Shown: positions 13,552-22,796 of the stretch, piece by piece | Position numbering within the stretch: position 1 is the first letter of the stretch | How the letters are laid out: each line of letters starts with the position of its first letter | Origin: JAZPYZ01 sp045544455 | GTDB taxonomy: Bacteria > Bacillota > Clostridia > Oscillospirales > Acutalibacteraceae | Assembly: GCA_045544455.1 (NCBI GenBank) | Contig: JAZPYZ010000009.1 | Location: 62,001 to 126,000 of the forward strand | Direction: 5' to 3' | DNA: 64,000 nucleotides | Notes under the pieces: model-generated | Told to the model about the DNA's origin: nothing | The model's database searches: none | What the model saw: the letters and a program-made list of their open reading frames with translations, nothing else | Translations under genes and position numbers: made by a program

Positions 13552-14929
13552 ATACGTGCATGCATTCTTTTTCTTCGGTTCGTTGCAGTTTCTTTAGCAG
13601 TGGCAATAAAAGTGCCATTCCAACCAACAGGGTTGCCGTCCAGGAAATGAGATACGAGGCAAACAGACTTTCGAGTGTGTGGAACGCCGGAATTTGGAAC
13701 ACGGTAAAGATCCACACCAACCGGAATCCGCATACTCCAATGACTGAGATCAACATCGACAGTAGCGACTTGCCGAGTCCGCGAAGCGTATAACTCGTTA
13801 CTTCCATCAATCCACACACGAAATACGGCAGACTGATCCATAACAGTTTGATCAATCCGTACTCGATCGCCTCGGGTGAGTCGGTGATATAGATGCCGAG
13901 CAACGGGCGGCCAAGCAGATTCACGATACCGCCGAGCGTCACGCCGATCACAGTTACGCCCAACAGGCAGGATAACCACACCTTTTGTACCCGCTTAAAT
14001 TGTTTTGCGCCGACATTTTGCCCCGTGAAATTCATCGCGGTTTGCGCAAATGCGTTTTGGCAAGTGTATACGTACCCCTCGATATTGGATGCCGCTGCAC
14101 TGCCGACCACTGCTGCGGTTTCGAACGAGTTGACCGCGGATTGAATGATCACGTTAGAGATCGAGAACAACGATCCTTGAATGCCCGACGGAACCCCGAT
14201 CACCGCAATGCGTTTCAGCGCCGGCATATCGATGGTCAACTTGTGCAGATCCAAGCGACACATATCGTGCCGTTTGATCAGCGCCAGCACCACCAGTACC
14301 GCCGATACAGACTGCGAGATTACAGTTGCGAGCGCTACACCGGCCACGTCCATGTGAAACACGCACACGAAGATCAGGTTTAGTAACACGTTCAGCACCC
14401 CTGCGATGCTCAAAAAGATCAGTGGCCGCACGGTATCACCGGCGGCACGCAGGATTGCCGCGCCGAAATTGTATATCAAATTGCCGAGCGTTCCACAGAA
14501 ATAGAACTGCATATATACGGCCGCGAGTTCAATGGTGTCATCGGGATTGCCCATCCATTCGAGAAAGGTGCGCGAGCAGGTTAATCCGATCACCGTGACA
14601 ATGACCGCACAGATGACCGCCACGGGGAACGCCGTATGTATCGTTTTCGATACACGGTCACCGTCGTTTGCACCGATGCCTTGTGCAACGGCAACGCTGA
14701 CACCTACCGACAACCCCATAAACAGGTTCACCATCAGGTTGATGAGCGAGCCGGTCGATCCGACTGCACCCACCGAGGTGCTGCCGCAATACCATCCCAC
14801 CACCAGCAGATCCATCGTGTTAAACAACAACTGCAACACGCTGGTTACAATGATCGGTAAGGTGTACAGAGCGATGTTTTTAAATAACGGTCCGTTACAC
14901 ATATCGATATTCATGCGACGACGTAACAT
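13550..14929 (-). CDS. MATE-family efflux transporter
   Basis: 459 aa, about twelve membrane helices, cation-coupled exporter of drugs or metabolites. Family marks are ALYTLPIIVTSVLQLLFNTMDLLVVGWYCG at the start, the symmetric second half beginning near LKRIAVIGVPSGIQGSLFS, and the FTGQNVGA motif. The start at 14929 is chosen because GAGGTGG lies 6 nt upstream. Substrate unknown; no regulator is adjacent. It has its own promoter and shares a terminator with the tRNA repeats. Confidence 0.93.
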   Translation of the reverse strand: MLRRRMNIDMCNGPLFKNIALYTLPIIVTSVLQLLFNTMDLLVVGWYCGSTSVGAVGSTGSLINLMVNLFMGLSVGVSVAVAQGIGANDGDRVSKTIHTAFPVAVICAVIVTVIGLTCSRTFLEWMGNPDDTIELAAVYMQFYFCGTLGNLIYNFGAAILRAAGDTVRPLIFLSIAGVLNVLLNLIFVCVFHMDVAGVALATVISQSVSAVLVVLALIKRHDMCRLDLHKLTIDMPALKRIAVIGVPSGIQGSLFSISNVIIQSAVNSFETAAVVGSAAASNIEGYVYTCQNAFAQTAMNFTGQNVGAKQFKRVQKVWLSCLLGVTVIGVTLGGIVNLLGRPLLGIYITDSPEAIEYGLIKLLWISLPYFVCGLMEVTSYTLRGLGKSLLSMLISVIGVCGFRLVWIFTVFQIPAFHTLESLFASYLISWTATLLVGMALLLPLLKKLQRTEEKECMHV

Positions 14930-14962
14930 AGCTAACCACCTCAAACACCTTTATTCAGTAGC

Positions 14963-14990
14963 ATTATAGCACGCTAAAACGAAAAAGCAA
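14963..14990 (-). promoter_or_regulatory. Sigma-A type promoter of the MATE gene
   Basis: Read on the minus strand: TTGCTT, 16-bp spacer, TATAAT. Confidence 0.65.
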
Positions 14991-15014
14991 CCCCTCGCGG
15001 GAAATGTTGTGCGA

Positions 15015-15044
15015 TTGACATCGATGCGTTGCGCGTGGTATACT
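15015..15044 (+). promoter_or_regulatory. Sigma-A type promoter of nadA
   Basis: TTGACA, 18-bp spacer, TATACT. Confidence 0.75.
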
Positions 15045-15082
15045 TAAACCCAAACTATGTCCGATAAAAATGAGGGATATAC

Positions 15083-15991
15083 ATGATTAAAGATTTGCAA
15101 CAAGAGATACTTCGTATTAAGAAAGAAAAAGACGTATGCATCTTGGCGCACAGTTACCAAGCACGCGAGATTTTGGAGATTGCGGACTTTGTCGGCGACT
15201 CATTTGAACTCAGTAAAAAAGCCGCTACCGCACCTAATCAAACCATGTTGATGTGCGGCGTGCGCTTTATGGCCGAAACCGTTAAAATTTTATCACCGGA
15301 GAAAACGGTTTGGTTGGCACATCCGGACGCCGGTTGCCCCATGGCACAACAATTTACGCGGGACGAAATCGCCGCCTTTAAGCAGGCGCATCCCGAATAT
15401 ACCGTTGTCGCATACGTCAACACCACCGCCGCGCTCAAATCGGTATGCGACGTGTGCGTGACGTCGGCTTCGGCGGTGGATCTGGTCAGCAAGATCGAAA
15501 GCGATCACATCTTGTTTATCCCCGACTGCAATCTCGGCAGTTACGTTGCGGATATGTTACCGCACAAGGAGATTCGTTTGATGCAAGGCGGATGCCCGGT
15601 CCACACCCAAGTCACCCCGGACGAGGTGGCCGCCGCGCGTGCTACACATCCAAATGCTCTGCTGTTGGTACATCCGGAATGTGTGCCGGCCGTATCGAAA
15701 CAGGCCGATTTTATTGGTTCAACCTCCGCCATCATGGCGTATGCTAAATCGTCGGATCATACCGAATTTATCATCGGTACCGATATGAGTATTGCGGAAC
15801 ATCTGCAATACGATTGCCCGGATAAACGGTTTTATCCGTTATCCAAAAAATTGCTGTGTCCCGATATGCGATTGACCACCTTGATGGATGTGTGGCATTG
15901 CTTAAACGGCAACGGCGGTGCTGAGATCCAACTCGACGACGATACGCTTACAAAGGCTCGTCGGTGTATCGATCGCATGATTCAAGGGTGA
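15083..15991 (+). CDS. nadA: Quinolinate synthase A
   Basis: Condenses iminoaspartate with dihydroxyacetone phosphate to quinolinate in NAD synthesis, using an oxygen-sensitive [4Fe-4S] cluster. 302 aa. The three cluster cysteines are in MLMCGVRFMAE, MQGGCPVHT and KLLCPDMR. Substrate-binding elements AHSYQ, HPECVP and GTDMSI are present. The usual partners nadB and nadC are not adjacent; mnmA follows 61 nt downstream. No NAD-regulator site was identified. Confidence 0.96.
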   Translation: MIKDLQQEILRIKKEKDVCILAHSYQAREILEIADFVGDSFELSKKAATAPNQTMLMCGVRFMAETVKILSPEKTVWLAHPDAGCPMAQQFTRDEIAAFKQAHPEYTVVAYVNTTAALKSVCDVCVTSASAVDLVSKIESDHILFIPDCNLGSYVADMLPHKEIRLMQGGCPVHTQVTPDEVAAARATHPNALLLVHPECVPAVSKQADFIGSTSAIMAYAKSSDHTEFIIGTDMSIAEHLQYDCPDKRFYPLSKKLLCPDMRLTTLMDVWHCLNGNGGAEIQLDDDTLTKARRCIDRMIQG

Positions 15992-16052
15992 CGTTTGCGC
16001 TCGGCGCAACCTCTCACAACCCCCGAAATTAACGTTCTAAGGAGACATACGT

Positions 16053-17129
16053 ATGCCGAACAAGGCGTTGATCGCCATGAGTGGCGGCGTCGACAGTGCG
16101 GTGGCCGCGTTGCTTACACAGCAGCAAGGGTACGACTGCGAAGGCGTCACGATCAAAATGTTTGATAACGAATCGTTGGCCGCCGCTTCCAAACGGCCTT
16201 GCGGTGCCTCCAGCGATATCGACGATGCGCGCCGCGTGGCCGAGCGACTCGGTATGGCGCATCGGGTACTGGATTTTTCGACCGAGTTTGAAGAAAATGT
16301 GGTACGTCGCTTTGTAGATACCTATTTGGGCGGCGGTACCCCTAACCCGTGTGTCGATTGTAACCGACACATCAAGTTTGATCGGTTGTATCGCGAAGCG
16401 GTCGCGCTGGGCTTTGACCGGATTGTGACCGGGCATTATGCACGCATCGTATATGATGAGTCGACCGGACGGTATCAACTGTACCGTGCCGCCGATCCGA
16501 CGAAAGACCAAAGCTATGTCCTGTATACCTTGACACAAGAACAACTGGCGCATACCCTGTTTCCGCTGGGAAACCTGACCAAAGCGGCTGCGCGTGAAAT
16601 CGCGGCGGCTAACGGGTTTGTCAACGCCCACAAACAGGATAGCCAGGATATTTGTTTTGTGCCGGACGGCGACTATGCCGCGTTTATCGAACGATACACC
16701 GGTACGCCGCTAGTAGCCGGCGACTTTGTCGATCAAACCGGTCGGGTGCTCGGCCGTCACCGTGGGGTGGTGTGCTACACGATTGGACAACGCAAAGGGT
16801 TGGGCCTGTCGTTGCCGGCACCGCTATACGTCTGCCGCAAATCGGTCGCCGATAACACCGTGGTCCTCGGCCCGAGCGAGCAACTGTTTACGCGTGAACT
16901 CGATGCCGATCGGGTGAACTGGATCGCGTTTGACGCACCGCCGGCAACCCCCATTCGCGTAAAGGCTAAAGTGCGGTATAAACAAGCCGAACAATGGGCC
17001 ACCGTTACCGCGACGGGCGACGCCACGATGCACGTGGTATTTGATGAACCGCAACGGGCGATTGCCGCCGGACAAGCCGTGGTGTTGTATGATGGTGATG
17101 CGGTGGTTGGCGGAGGTACGATCGTATGA
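16053..17129 (+). CDS. mnmA: tRNA-uridine 2-sulfurtransferase MnmA
   Basis: Makes 2-thiouridine at U34 of tRNA-Lys, -Glu and -Gln. 358 aa. PP-loop SGGVDSAVAA near the N-terminus activates U34 with ATP; the catalytic cysteines are in NPCVDCNRHIKF and SQDICFVPDG. C-terminal beta-barrel domains follow. The start has CTAAGGAG 9 nt upstream. ATGA overlap with tcdA at 17126 couples two tRNA-modification genes. A tRNA-Glu (TTC) substrate is encoded at 13116 in this window. Confidence 0.96.
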   Translation: MPNKALIAMSGGVDSAVAALLTQQQGYDCEGVTIKMFDNESLAAASKRPCGASSDIDDARRVAERLGMAHRVLDFSTEFEENVVRRFVDTYLGGGTPNPCVDCNRHIKFDRLYREAVALGFDRIVTGHYARIVYDESTGRYQLYRAADPTKDQSYVLYTLTQEQLAHTLFPLGNLTKAAAREIAAANGFVNAHKQDSQDICFVPDGDYAAFIERYTGTPLVAGDFVDQTGRVLGRHRGVVCYTIGQRKGLGLSLPAPLYVCRKSVADNTVVLGPSEQLFTRELDADRVNWIAFDAPPATPIRVKAKVRYKQAEQWATVTATGDATMHVVFDEPQRAIAAGQAVVLYDGDAVVGGGTIV

Positions 17130-17812
17130 GTCAAGAAATGTTCAGTCGCACCGAGCAACTGCTGGGTGCAGACGGTATGATAAAACTGAAACAGGCACGC
17201 GTTGCCGTCTTCGGCCTTGGCGGTGTGGGCTCTTACATCGCGGAAGCGTTGGCGCGCAGCGGCGTGGGAGCATTGGATCTAATCGATAAGGATGCGGTAG
17301 AGAGCAGTAACATCAATCGGCAGTTATATGCCTTACACGATACCGTCGGGCGCCTGAAAGTGGATGTGGCGCGCGAACGCATTGCGCGTATCAATCCGGC
17401 CTGTCAGGTCACGACCTACCCGACCTTCTTTTTGCCGGATACCGCCGATACGTTTGATTTTACGGCGTTTGATTATGTCGCGGATGCCATCGATACCGTG
17501 ACCGGGAAAATAGAACTGGTGGTTCGCGCAAACGCCTGTAACACCCCGATCATCAGTGCGATGGGGGCCGGCAACAAACTGGATCCCACCGCTTTTCGAG
17601 TAGCAGATATCACCCAAACCAGCGGTTGTCCGCTGGCCCGCGTGATGCGTCGGCTTTGCCGCGAACGGGGCATTGCATCGCTAAAAGTGGTATATTCGCC
17701 CGAACCGCCACAACCGAAAACAGGGGACACCACCGGCAGTACGGCGTTTGTGCCGCCGGTTGCCGGGTTGATCATGGCCGGCGAGATCGTGAAAGATCTC
17801 ATTCGATCCTAA
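17126..17812 (+). CDS. tcdA: tRNA threonylcarbamoyladenosine dehydratase TcdA
   Basis: E1-like enzyme that cyclises t6A37 to ct6A in tRNA. 228 aa. ThiF/E1 Rossmann motif FGLGGVGSYIAEALARSGVG, then LIDKDAVESSNINRQ for ATP binding. ADAIDTVTGKIELV, SAMGAGNKLDPTAF and SGCPLARVMRR distinguish TcdA from ThiF and MoeB. Translationally coupled to mnmA and followed by a strong terminator. A sulfur-carrier adenylating role is less likely since the zinc cysteine pairs of ThiF are absent. Confidence 0.92.
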   Translation: MSQEMFSRTEQLLGADGMIKLKQARVAVFGLGGVGSYIAEALARSGVGALDLIDKDAVESSNINRQLYALHDTVGRLKVDVARERIARINPACQVTTYPTFFLPDTADTFDFTAFDYVADAIDTVTGKIELVVRANACNTPIISAMGAGNKLDPTAFRVADITQTSGCPLARVMRRLCRERGIASLKVVYSPEPPQPKTGDTTGSTAFVPPVAGLIMAGEIVKDLIRS

Positions 17813-17817
17813 GACAT

Positions 17818-17854
17818 AAAAAAGCGAGTGTTGTTTTGCAACACTCGCTTTTTT
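17818..17854. terminator. Bidirectional terminator
   Basis: Perfect 16-base stem 17818-17833 / 17839-17854 with A and T runs, shared by tcdA and the convergent PBP gene. Confidence 0.9.
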
Positions 17855-17864
17855 GTTTGTTAAA

Positions 17865-20174
17865 TCAACCGGCCGCTGCCGTCGTGGTAGTAGCGGCTGT
17901 TGTCGTGGTTTCACCGGCTGCTGTCGAGGTGGTTTCGCCGGTCGCCGTACCGGTAGCATCTCCTTCGGCGGCTTTTTCCGGATCGTATGCTTCACCTTCG
18001 TGGGTGGCACACAGTTCCGGCACGTTCGTCTTTTTGTATACGCCCAGTGCCGGCTCCGGACAAGCGGTCGTGGCCAATTTGCCGGTTTCGCTACAGTAGT
18101 ATTTTTCTTGGGTTTCCCCTTTATTGGTAAATTTCGCTGCTTCCAGATCTTCGTGTAACATCAGCATAACCTTGTTCCACAAAGTTCGTGCGTATTTGGT
18201 TTGCGAATTGCGCAGGGTTTGGTTATAGTCATAGCCGAACCAACTGGCCCCGACGTAATACGGGGTACCCCCCATGAAATACACGTTGCGGCCTTCGTCG
18301 GTGGTACCGGTGGTACCGGTTTTGGCAAACACTTCGGTGCTCGGCCAACTCGACGCAATATCCTGCGCCGTACCGTTGCCGCCGCGAACAACCAGTTGCA
18401 TGAGTCGGTTCATGACATAGGCGGTGTCGGGATCGACCGCGGCATAGGCGCCTTGTGTGGTGCCGTCTTCGACCGAGGCTTTTTCCAAAATACGCGCACC
18501 GCGTTGTTCGACGTAATAATAGGTGTACGGCTCGTTGTAGATACCGCCGTTACCGAAAATCTGATACGCCGCCGCCATTTCGCGTGCATACACACCGTAG
18601 GTGAAACCGCCCAGTCCCAGCGGCGCCCAGCTGATATCCGAGTGAACCTGTCCGTTGATGGTTTCGCTTTCCACCAACGAGGTCATCCCCAATGTGGTGG
18701 ACAGGAAGGTGTAACTGCGTTGCAACGACATTTCGTCGATCAAACGTACCGGCACGGTGTTCAGCGACACCTGAAGGGCGTATGGTACTAACTTATCGCC
18801 GCGGTCTACTTTAGCGGACGAACCGTAGTTGGACGGATACTTGGAACCGTCGGGCAGGGTGATCGGTGCATCGCGCACCACCGACGAGAAATGGATAATA
18901 TCGTTTTTGATAGCCGGCGTGTACGCGCTTAACGGTTTGATACACGAACCGGGTTGCAGTTCCGACATGGTGGATCGGTTCCATGCACGGTTGGCGGTTT
19001 TTTCACCGCGTCCACCGACCGTCACGATTACCCGTCCGTTATAGTCGATGACAAAGATCGCCGCGTTGGGATCTTGCGTGTCGCTGACAAAACTGGTCGG
19101 GAAATTCTTATCATCCGCATAGATCGCCTCGGCCGCCGCTTGCAGTTCGGGTTCTTCGGCCGAATAGATCTGCAAGCCGCCGTAGAACACCAGCGATTGC
19201 GCATACGATTTGGTGTATCCGTACGTTTCGCTGAGGTCTTCGGTAACATCTTCGATCAACAGGTCGATGTAGTAGTCTTGAATCTTGGTCGATTGCACTT
19301 TGCTTTCGAAATTCAACTCTTCGTTATAGGCCTGCTTGTATTCATCCAAGGAGATGTATCCGAGCTCGTACATCTTAAACAACACCAGACGTTGCCGATC
19401 GCGCACGTTTTCGGGATGCCGATAAGGATCGTATTTGCTGGGATTGTTGGTGATCGAGGCCATAACCGCACATTCGGCTAACGACAGTTCCTCGACGTCT
19501 TTGCCGAAATAATAGTTAGCCCCGGCGCCAACACCGGTATAGTTGTCGCTCAAAGGAATGACGTTCAGATACGCTTCGAGAATATCGTCTTTGGTATAGT
19601 GACTTCGTTCGAGATCCAGCGCGCGGAAAATCTCGGTGATTTTTCGCTGAATACTGTGGTCGTTATCGTTGGTCACGACCTTGATCAACTGTTGCGTGAT
19701 GGTGGATCCGCCATACTCGGTAGACGAGAAATGCAACACCAGGTTGGCCGCTGCCGATACGGTACGTTTCCAGTCGACACCGCTATGTTGGCGGAACCGT
19801 TCGTCTTCGATCGCGATAACCGCTTGCTTGAGTTGCTCAGGCACGTTGTCATAATCCACCCAAACGCTTTTGGCACCTTGTAAACGGATAAATTCTTCAA
19901 ACTCGCCGTCATCGTTTTTGGTATACACGATACTGGTACCGCCGTTACTGATATCGGCCAGATTCAGCACGTCGGTTTCCGACCGGAACGAGGTGACGAT
20001 CATTACCACCAATACGCACGCGACCAAACTGGTGGTAATGATCGCGGTGATACCGATGGTGGCCAGACATTTTAGCACAGCTGACATAATGAGGCGGAAA
20101 ATACGCACCGGCTTTTTGTTCCAAAAAATCCGGAGCGAATCCAACTGTTCTTTGATGGCATTCAGGTTTTTCAT
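17865..20174 (-). CDS. Class A penicillin-binding protein (PBP1A type)
   Basis: Bifunctional peptidoglycan synthase, 769 aa, type II membrane anchor at about residues 35-60. GT51 glycosyltransferase: AIEDERFRQHSGVDW with the catalytic Glu, GGSTITQQLIK and the second conserved Glu in LEAYLN. Transpeptidase: PGSCIKP carries the SxxK serine, SLN in VSLNTVP, and KTGTTG. The C-terminus is a low-complexity Thr/Ala tail after CATHEGEAYDPEK. The start has GGAGGGG about 13 nt upstream. Monocistronic, with a terminator shared with tcdA. Confidence 0.95.
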   Translation of the reverse strand: MKNLNAIKEQLDSLRIFWNKKPVRIFRLIMSAVLKCLATIGITAIITTSLVACVLVVMIVTSFRSETDVLNLADISNGGTSIVYTKNDDGEFEEFIRLQGAKSVWVDYDNVPEQLKQAVIAIEDERFRQHSGVDWKRTVSAAANLVLHFSSTEYGGSTITQQLIKVVTNDNDHSIQRKITEIFRALDLERSHYTKDDILEAYLNVIPLSDNYTGVGAGANYYFGKDVEELSLAECAVMASITNNPSKYDPYRHPENVRDRQRLVLFKMYELGYISLDEYKQAYNEELNFESKVQSTKIQDYYIDLLIEDVTEDLSETYGYTKSYAQSLVFYGGLQIYSAEEPELQAAAEAIYADDKNFPTSFVSDTQDPNAAIFVIDYNGRVIVTVGGRGEKTANRAWNRSTMSELQPGSCIKPLSAYTPAIKNDIIHFSSVVRDAPITLPDGSKYPSNYGSSAKVDRGDKLVPYALQVSLNTVPVRLIDEMSLQRSYTFLSTTLGMTSLVESETINGQVHSDISWAPLGLGGFTYGVYAREMAAAYQIFGNGGIYNEPYTYYYVEQRGARILEKASVEDGTTQGAYAAVDPDTAYVMNRLMQLVVRGGNGTAQDIASSWPSTEVFAKTGTTGTTDEGRNVYFMGGTPYYVGASWFGYDYNQTLRNSQTKYARTLWNKVMLMLHEDLEAAKFTNKGETQEKYYCSETGKLATTACPEPALGVYKKTNVPELCATHEGEAYDPEKAAEGDATGTATGETTSTAAGETTTTAATTTTAAAG

Positions 20175-20279
20175 AAAACGTCGATTCCCCTCCCATACTG
20201 TAGAGTGAGTTCGGTTTATCCGAATCGAACACCCATACTGCGGTGAGTATTCGTCGGGTAGTTTCTTATAAGTACTTTA

Positions 20280-20308
20280 ATATTATAGCAATCTTACGCA
20301 AATGTCAA
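20280..20308 (-). promoter_or_regulatory. Probable promoter of the PBP gene
   Basis: Minus strand TTGACA followed by TAATAT at 17 bp, or TATAAT at 15 bp. About 100 nt of leader separates it from the start codon. Confidence 0.55.
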
Positions 20309-20395
20309 ACAACATATTTGTAAAATTTCTAAAAATATCCCGTATTGCATAAAAATTCCCGACTTGGACAAGATGAAAACAAAGGGGTGAGGTGC

Positions 20396-20716
20396 GTGTC
20401 GACAAAACGAGTCATCTTGTATGGGGTCCTGTTAGCGGTGATGTTGCTGGTGATCTTGAGTGGGATCGGCGTGATGTGGGTACATCGTGATGCTGGGGAT
20501 GTACCGACTCCGGCTAACGATGAGGTTGCGTTTGTGGTAGGGACATGGGATGGACATTTGGCGGTGTTTGAAAACGGTATGACCACGCCGTCCCGGTTGT
20601 ACGAGGATGTGTGGATCGCATCGTTCCCACCGGAAGAGCAACAACGGCTTATCGACGGAATTCGGGTTACCACCGATGCCGAACTGGCCGCCGTGTTGGA
20701 AGACTATACGTCATAA
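20396..20716 (+). CDS. Membrane-anchored BofC C-terminal-domain-like protein
   Basis: 106 aa. The GTG start at 20396 has AAAGGGG upstream; the longer TTG frame lacks one. One N-terminal membrane helix (ILYGVLLAVMLLVILSGIGV) is followed by a ~60-residue extracytoplasmic domain. The order VVGTWDGHLAVFE, LP-like SFPPEEQQRLIDGI and final LEDYTS matches the short clostridial proteins with the BofC C-terminal fold. BofC in Bacillus tempers SpoIVB signalling between forespore and mother cell; for these short forms the role is inferred only. Confidence 0.7.
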   Translation: MSTKRVILYGVLLAVMLLVILSGIGVMWVHRDAGDVPTPANDEVAFVVGTWDGHLAVFENGMTTPSRLYEDVWIASFPPEEQQRLIDGIRVTTDAELAAVLEDYTS

Positions 20717-20752
20717 AAAACAACCCGTTGCCGGATAGCAACGGGTTGTTTT
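20717..20752. terminator. Bidirectional terminator
   Basis: Perfect 15-base stem AAAACAACCCGTTGC / GCAACGGGTTGTTTT around CGGATA, shared by the BofC-like gene and mscL. Confidence 0.9.
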
Positions 20753-20763
20753 GAAAAAGCGTG

Positions 20764-21243
20764 TTATTCGGCCAGTTCCGAGGTGCAATGTGCACAGCGA
20801 GTGGCTTCGATCGCGATCTCGCTTTTGCAGAACGGGCAGATCTTGGTGGTGGGAGCAGCCGGTTCTTCCACCACTTCTTTTTTGCCGATCGTGCTCAGGC
20901 TGTTGATCAGTTTCACCAACGCAAAGATGATGACGGCCATGATCAGGAAATCGATCACCGCGGTGATAAACGCGCCGTAGTTAAAGGTGGTCAAACCCAA
21001 CGTGGTAGCCATATCTTTGGTCAGGTTAGCCGGCACTTCAACACCTTCCGGCACTTTCAACACCACGAACTGATCCACGAAGTTGACGCCGCCGGTAATC
21101 AAACCAACCCACGGCATGATCAGGTCGTTGACAACCGACGTGACAATTTTTTGGAACGCGCCACCGATGATAACACCGACTGCCAAATCGATCACATTGC
21201 CGCGCAACGCAAATGCGCGGAATTCCGCTAACAGTTTTTTCAT
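20764..21243 (-). CDS. mscL: Large-conductance mechanosensitive channel with C-terminal zinc ribbon
   Basis: Releases solutes on hypo-osmotic shock. 159 aa. N-terminal amphipathic helix MKKLLAEFRAFALRGNVIDL, TM1 with the pore-lining VGVIIGGAFQKIVTS, periplasmic loop, and TM2 (FITAVIDFLIMAVIIFALV). After the usual cytoplasmic helix the protein adds a zinc ribbon, CPFCKSEIAIEATRCAHC, at the very end; classical MscL ends before this. The start at 21243 has AAGGAG 10 nt upstream. The ribbon may mediate assembly or a partner contact at the cytoplasmic bundle. Confidence 0.95.
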   Translation of the reverse strand: MKKLLAEFRAFALRGNVIDLAVGVIIGGAFQKIVTSVVNDLIMPWVGLITGGVNFVDQFVVLKVPEGVEVPANLTKDMATTLGLTTFNYGAFITAVIDFLIMAVIIFALVKLINSLSTIGKKEVVEEPAAPTTKICPFCKSEIAIEATRCAHCTSELAE

Positions 21244-21384
21244 GATTCTCAAACTCCTTATCTCAAATTCGACACCTGTCGACCAATTTCTACCTGTCAG
21301 TATATCACGCCTCGTGGAAGATGTCAACGAACCGACATAATTTCATGACACCTCACATACACTATCAAAAAGGGGTGATAAACA

Positions 21385-21849
21385 ATGTTTGTGTTTTCGG
21401 TTAAGACGTCGGTTCGACAGTTGGTTCGGTTGGGATTTGGTTGTGCGATCGTGTTGACGGCATTGTTGTTGACGGTATGTTTGCCATCGGCGGATGCGGT
21501 GGAAACGGTGTCTCATGGCCGCACCGATGACGAGCGTGTCGCCTATCTTGCGTCGTTGGGTTATGAGGTGGATCCCGCATCGGTCGAGGTGAGGGAATTG
21601 CTGATTCCCGATACCTTTGACGAGGTGTTTGAGGAGTACAATCGTTTGCAGCAAACGGCACAAATGGATCTGACACCGTATCGTAACAAGCGTGTGAAAC
21701 GGTATACATATGCGGTTATCCATCATCCGCATGCCACGCACGTCACCGCGACCTTGTTGGTGTATAAAGGCAAGATCATCGGCGGCGATATTGCCGATGC
21801 AGTCGCCAACGGGTTTATCCAAGGGTTGACACCGATCGAGAAAGGGTGA
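21385..21849 (+). CDS. DUF4830-like secreted or anchored protein
   Basis: 154 aa. One N-terminal membrane helix or signal (LGFGCAIVLTALLLTVCLP), then a domain starting TDDERVAYLASLGYEVDP. The order LIPDTFDEVFEEYN, LQQTAQMDLTPYRNKRVKRYTY and VYKGKIIGGDI is the pattern of clostridial DUF4830 proteins. Function unknown. AAAAAGGGGTGAT is the ribosome site. It precedes the pseudouridine synthase gene by 50 nt and may be co-transcribed. Confidence 0.8.
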   Translation: MFVFSVKTSVRQLVRLGFGCAIVLTALLLTVCLPSADAVETVSHGRTDDERVAYLASLGYEVDPASVEVRELLIPDTFDEVFEEYNRLQQTAQMDLTPYRNKRVKRYTYAVIHHPHATHVTATLLVYKGKIIGGDIADAVANGFIQGLTPIEKG

Positions 21850-21899
21850 TATCCTAACTATATGAGGATACCAACCGCGATATGAAAGGGGAGAGCACG

Positions 21900-22610
21900 A
21901 TGGCAGAGCGTTTGGATAAATGGATTGCCTCGCAAGGCACACGCAGTCGTCGTGATACGGTGAAACTGATCCGATCCGGTCGCGTTACCGTCGATGGCAA
22001 CGTTTGCCGCGATCCGTCGATGAAGGTGGAAACCACCGCCGCCGTCAAGATCGACGGCACCCCCTTGGTATATCAAGCGTTCACCTATCTCATGCTCAAC
22101 AAACCGGCCGGTATTTTGTGTGTTTCGCGCGATCCGAAAGCGCGCACGGTGGTGGATCTGGTACCAGAAGAATACCGACGCAAAGGCTTGTTCCCGGCCG
22201 GTCGGTTGGATAAAGATACCGTGGGTTTGGTAATCTTGACCGATGACGGCGATTTTGCGCACCGATTGTTGGCGCCGCGTAAACACGTCGAAAAGATGTA
22301 TCATGCGCGGCTGGATGGGCCGATCACGCCCGACCACGTGCGCGCTTTTGCCGAGGGGACAACCTTGGCAGACGGCACCAAATGTTTGCCGGCCGCCATT
22401 CGCGTGATCGAAGATGGCACCGAACCGTTGGTCGAAGTGCGGATCGTCGAAGGAAAATACCACCAAATCAAGCGGATGTTTGGCACGATCGATCGCGGCG
22501 TGGTGTGGTTAAAACGGTGCACCATGGGCGGTTTAGCGCTCGATGAAACCCTGCCAAGCGGTGGTTGCCGCCCCCTGTCGGAGGACGAGCGGGAACGGAT
22601 TTTCGGATAG
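21900..22610 (+). CDS. RsuA/RluB-family pseudouridine synthase
   Basis: 236 aa. N-terminal S4 RNA-binding domain (ERLDKWIASQGTRSRRD to ~60), then the synthase core with the catalytic-Asp motif AGRLDKDTVGLVILTDDG and the family sequence YLMLNKPAGILC. Length without a C-terminal extension fits RsuA, which modifies U516 of 16S rRNA, rather than RluB, which modifies 23S; this remains a prediction. The start at 21900 has AAAGGGGAGAG upstream. Confidence 0.9.
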   Translation: MAERLDKWIASQGTRSRRDTVKLIRSGRVTVDGNVCRDPSMKVETTAAVKIDGTPLVYQAFTYLMLNKPAGILCVSRDPKARTVVDLVPEEYRRKGLFPAGRLDKDTVGLVILTDDGDFAHRLLAPRKHVEKMYHARLDGPITPDHVRAFAEGTTLADGTKCLPAAIRVIEDGTEPLVEVRIVEGKYHQIKRMFGTIDRGVVWLKRCTMGGLALDETLPSGGCRPLSEDERERIFG

Positions 22611-22796
22611 CTTCGCGTATTCAGACATAATTTGTTCAGAAATTGGTGTATTTTCACAATAGTGTGGATAAATCTTTGTGAATAAACAGTATGGTTATTT
22701 TGCGGAGGATTTGATATCATAATAGGCGTAAGTTTATGCGATTTTTTATGCGTTGTATAGAAAAGCAAGCGAAACAACTCTGGGAGGTTTTAATCT

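Noticed and set aside
22640..22670. TTCACAA...TTGTGAA inverted repeat upstream of msmK as a Rex site
   Set aside because: Arms are in the opposite order and the spacing is too large for a Rex operator; no supporting promoter geometry.
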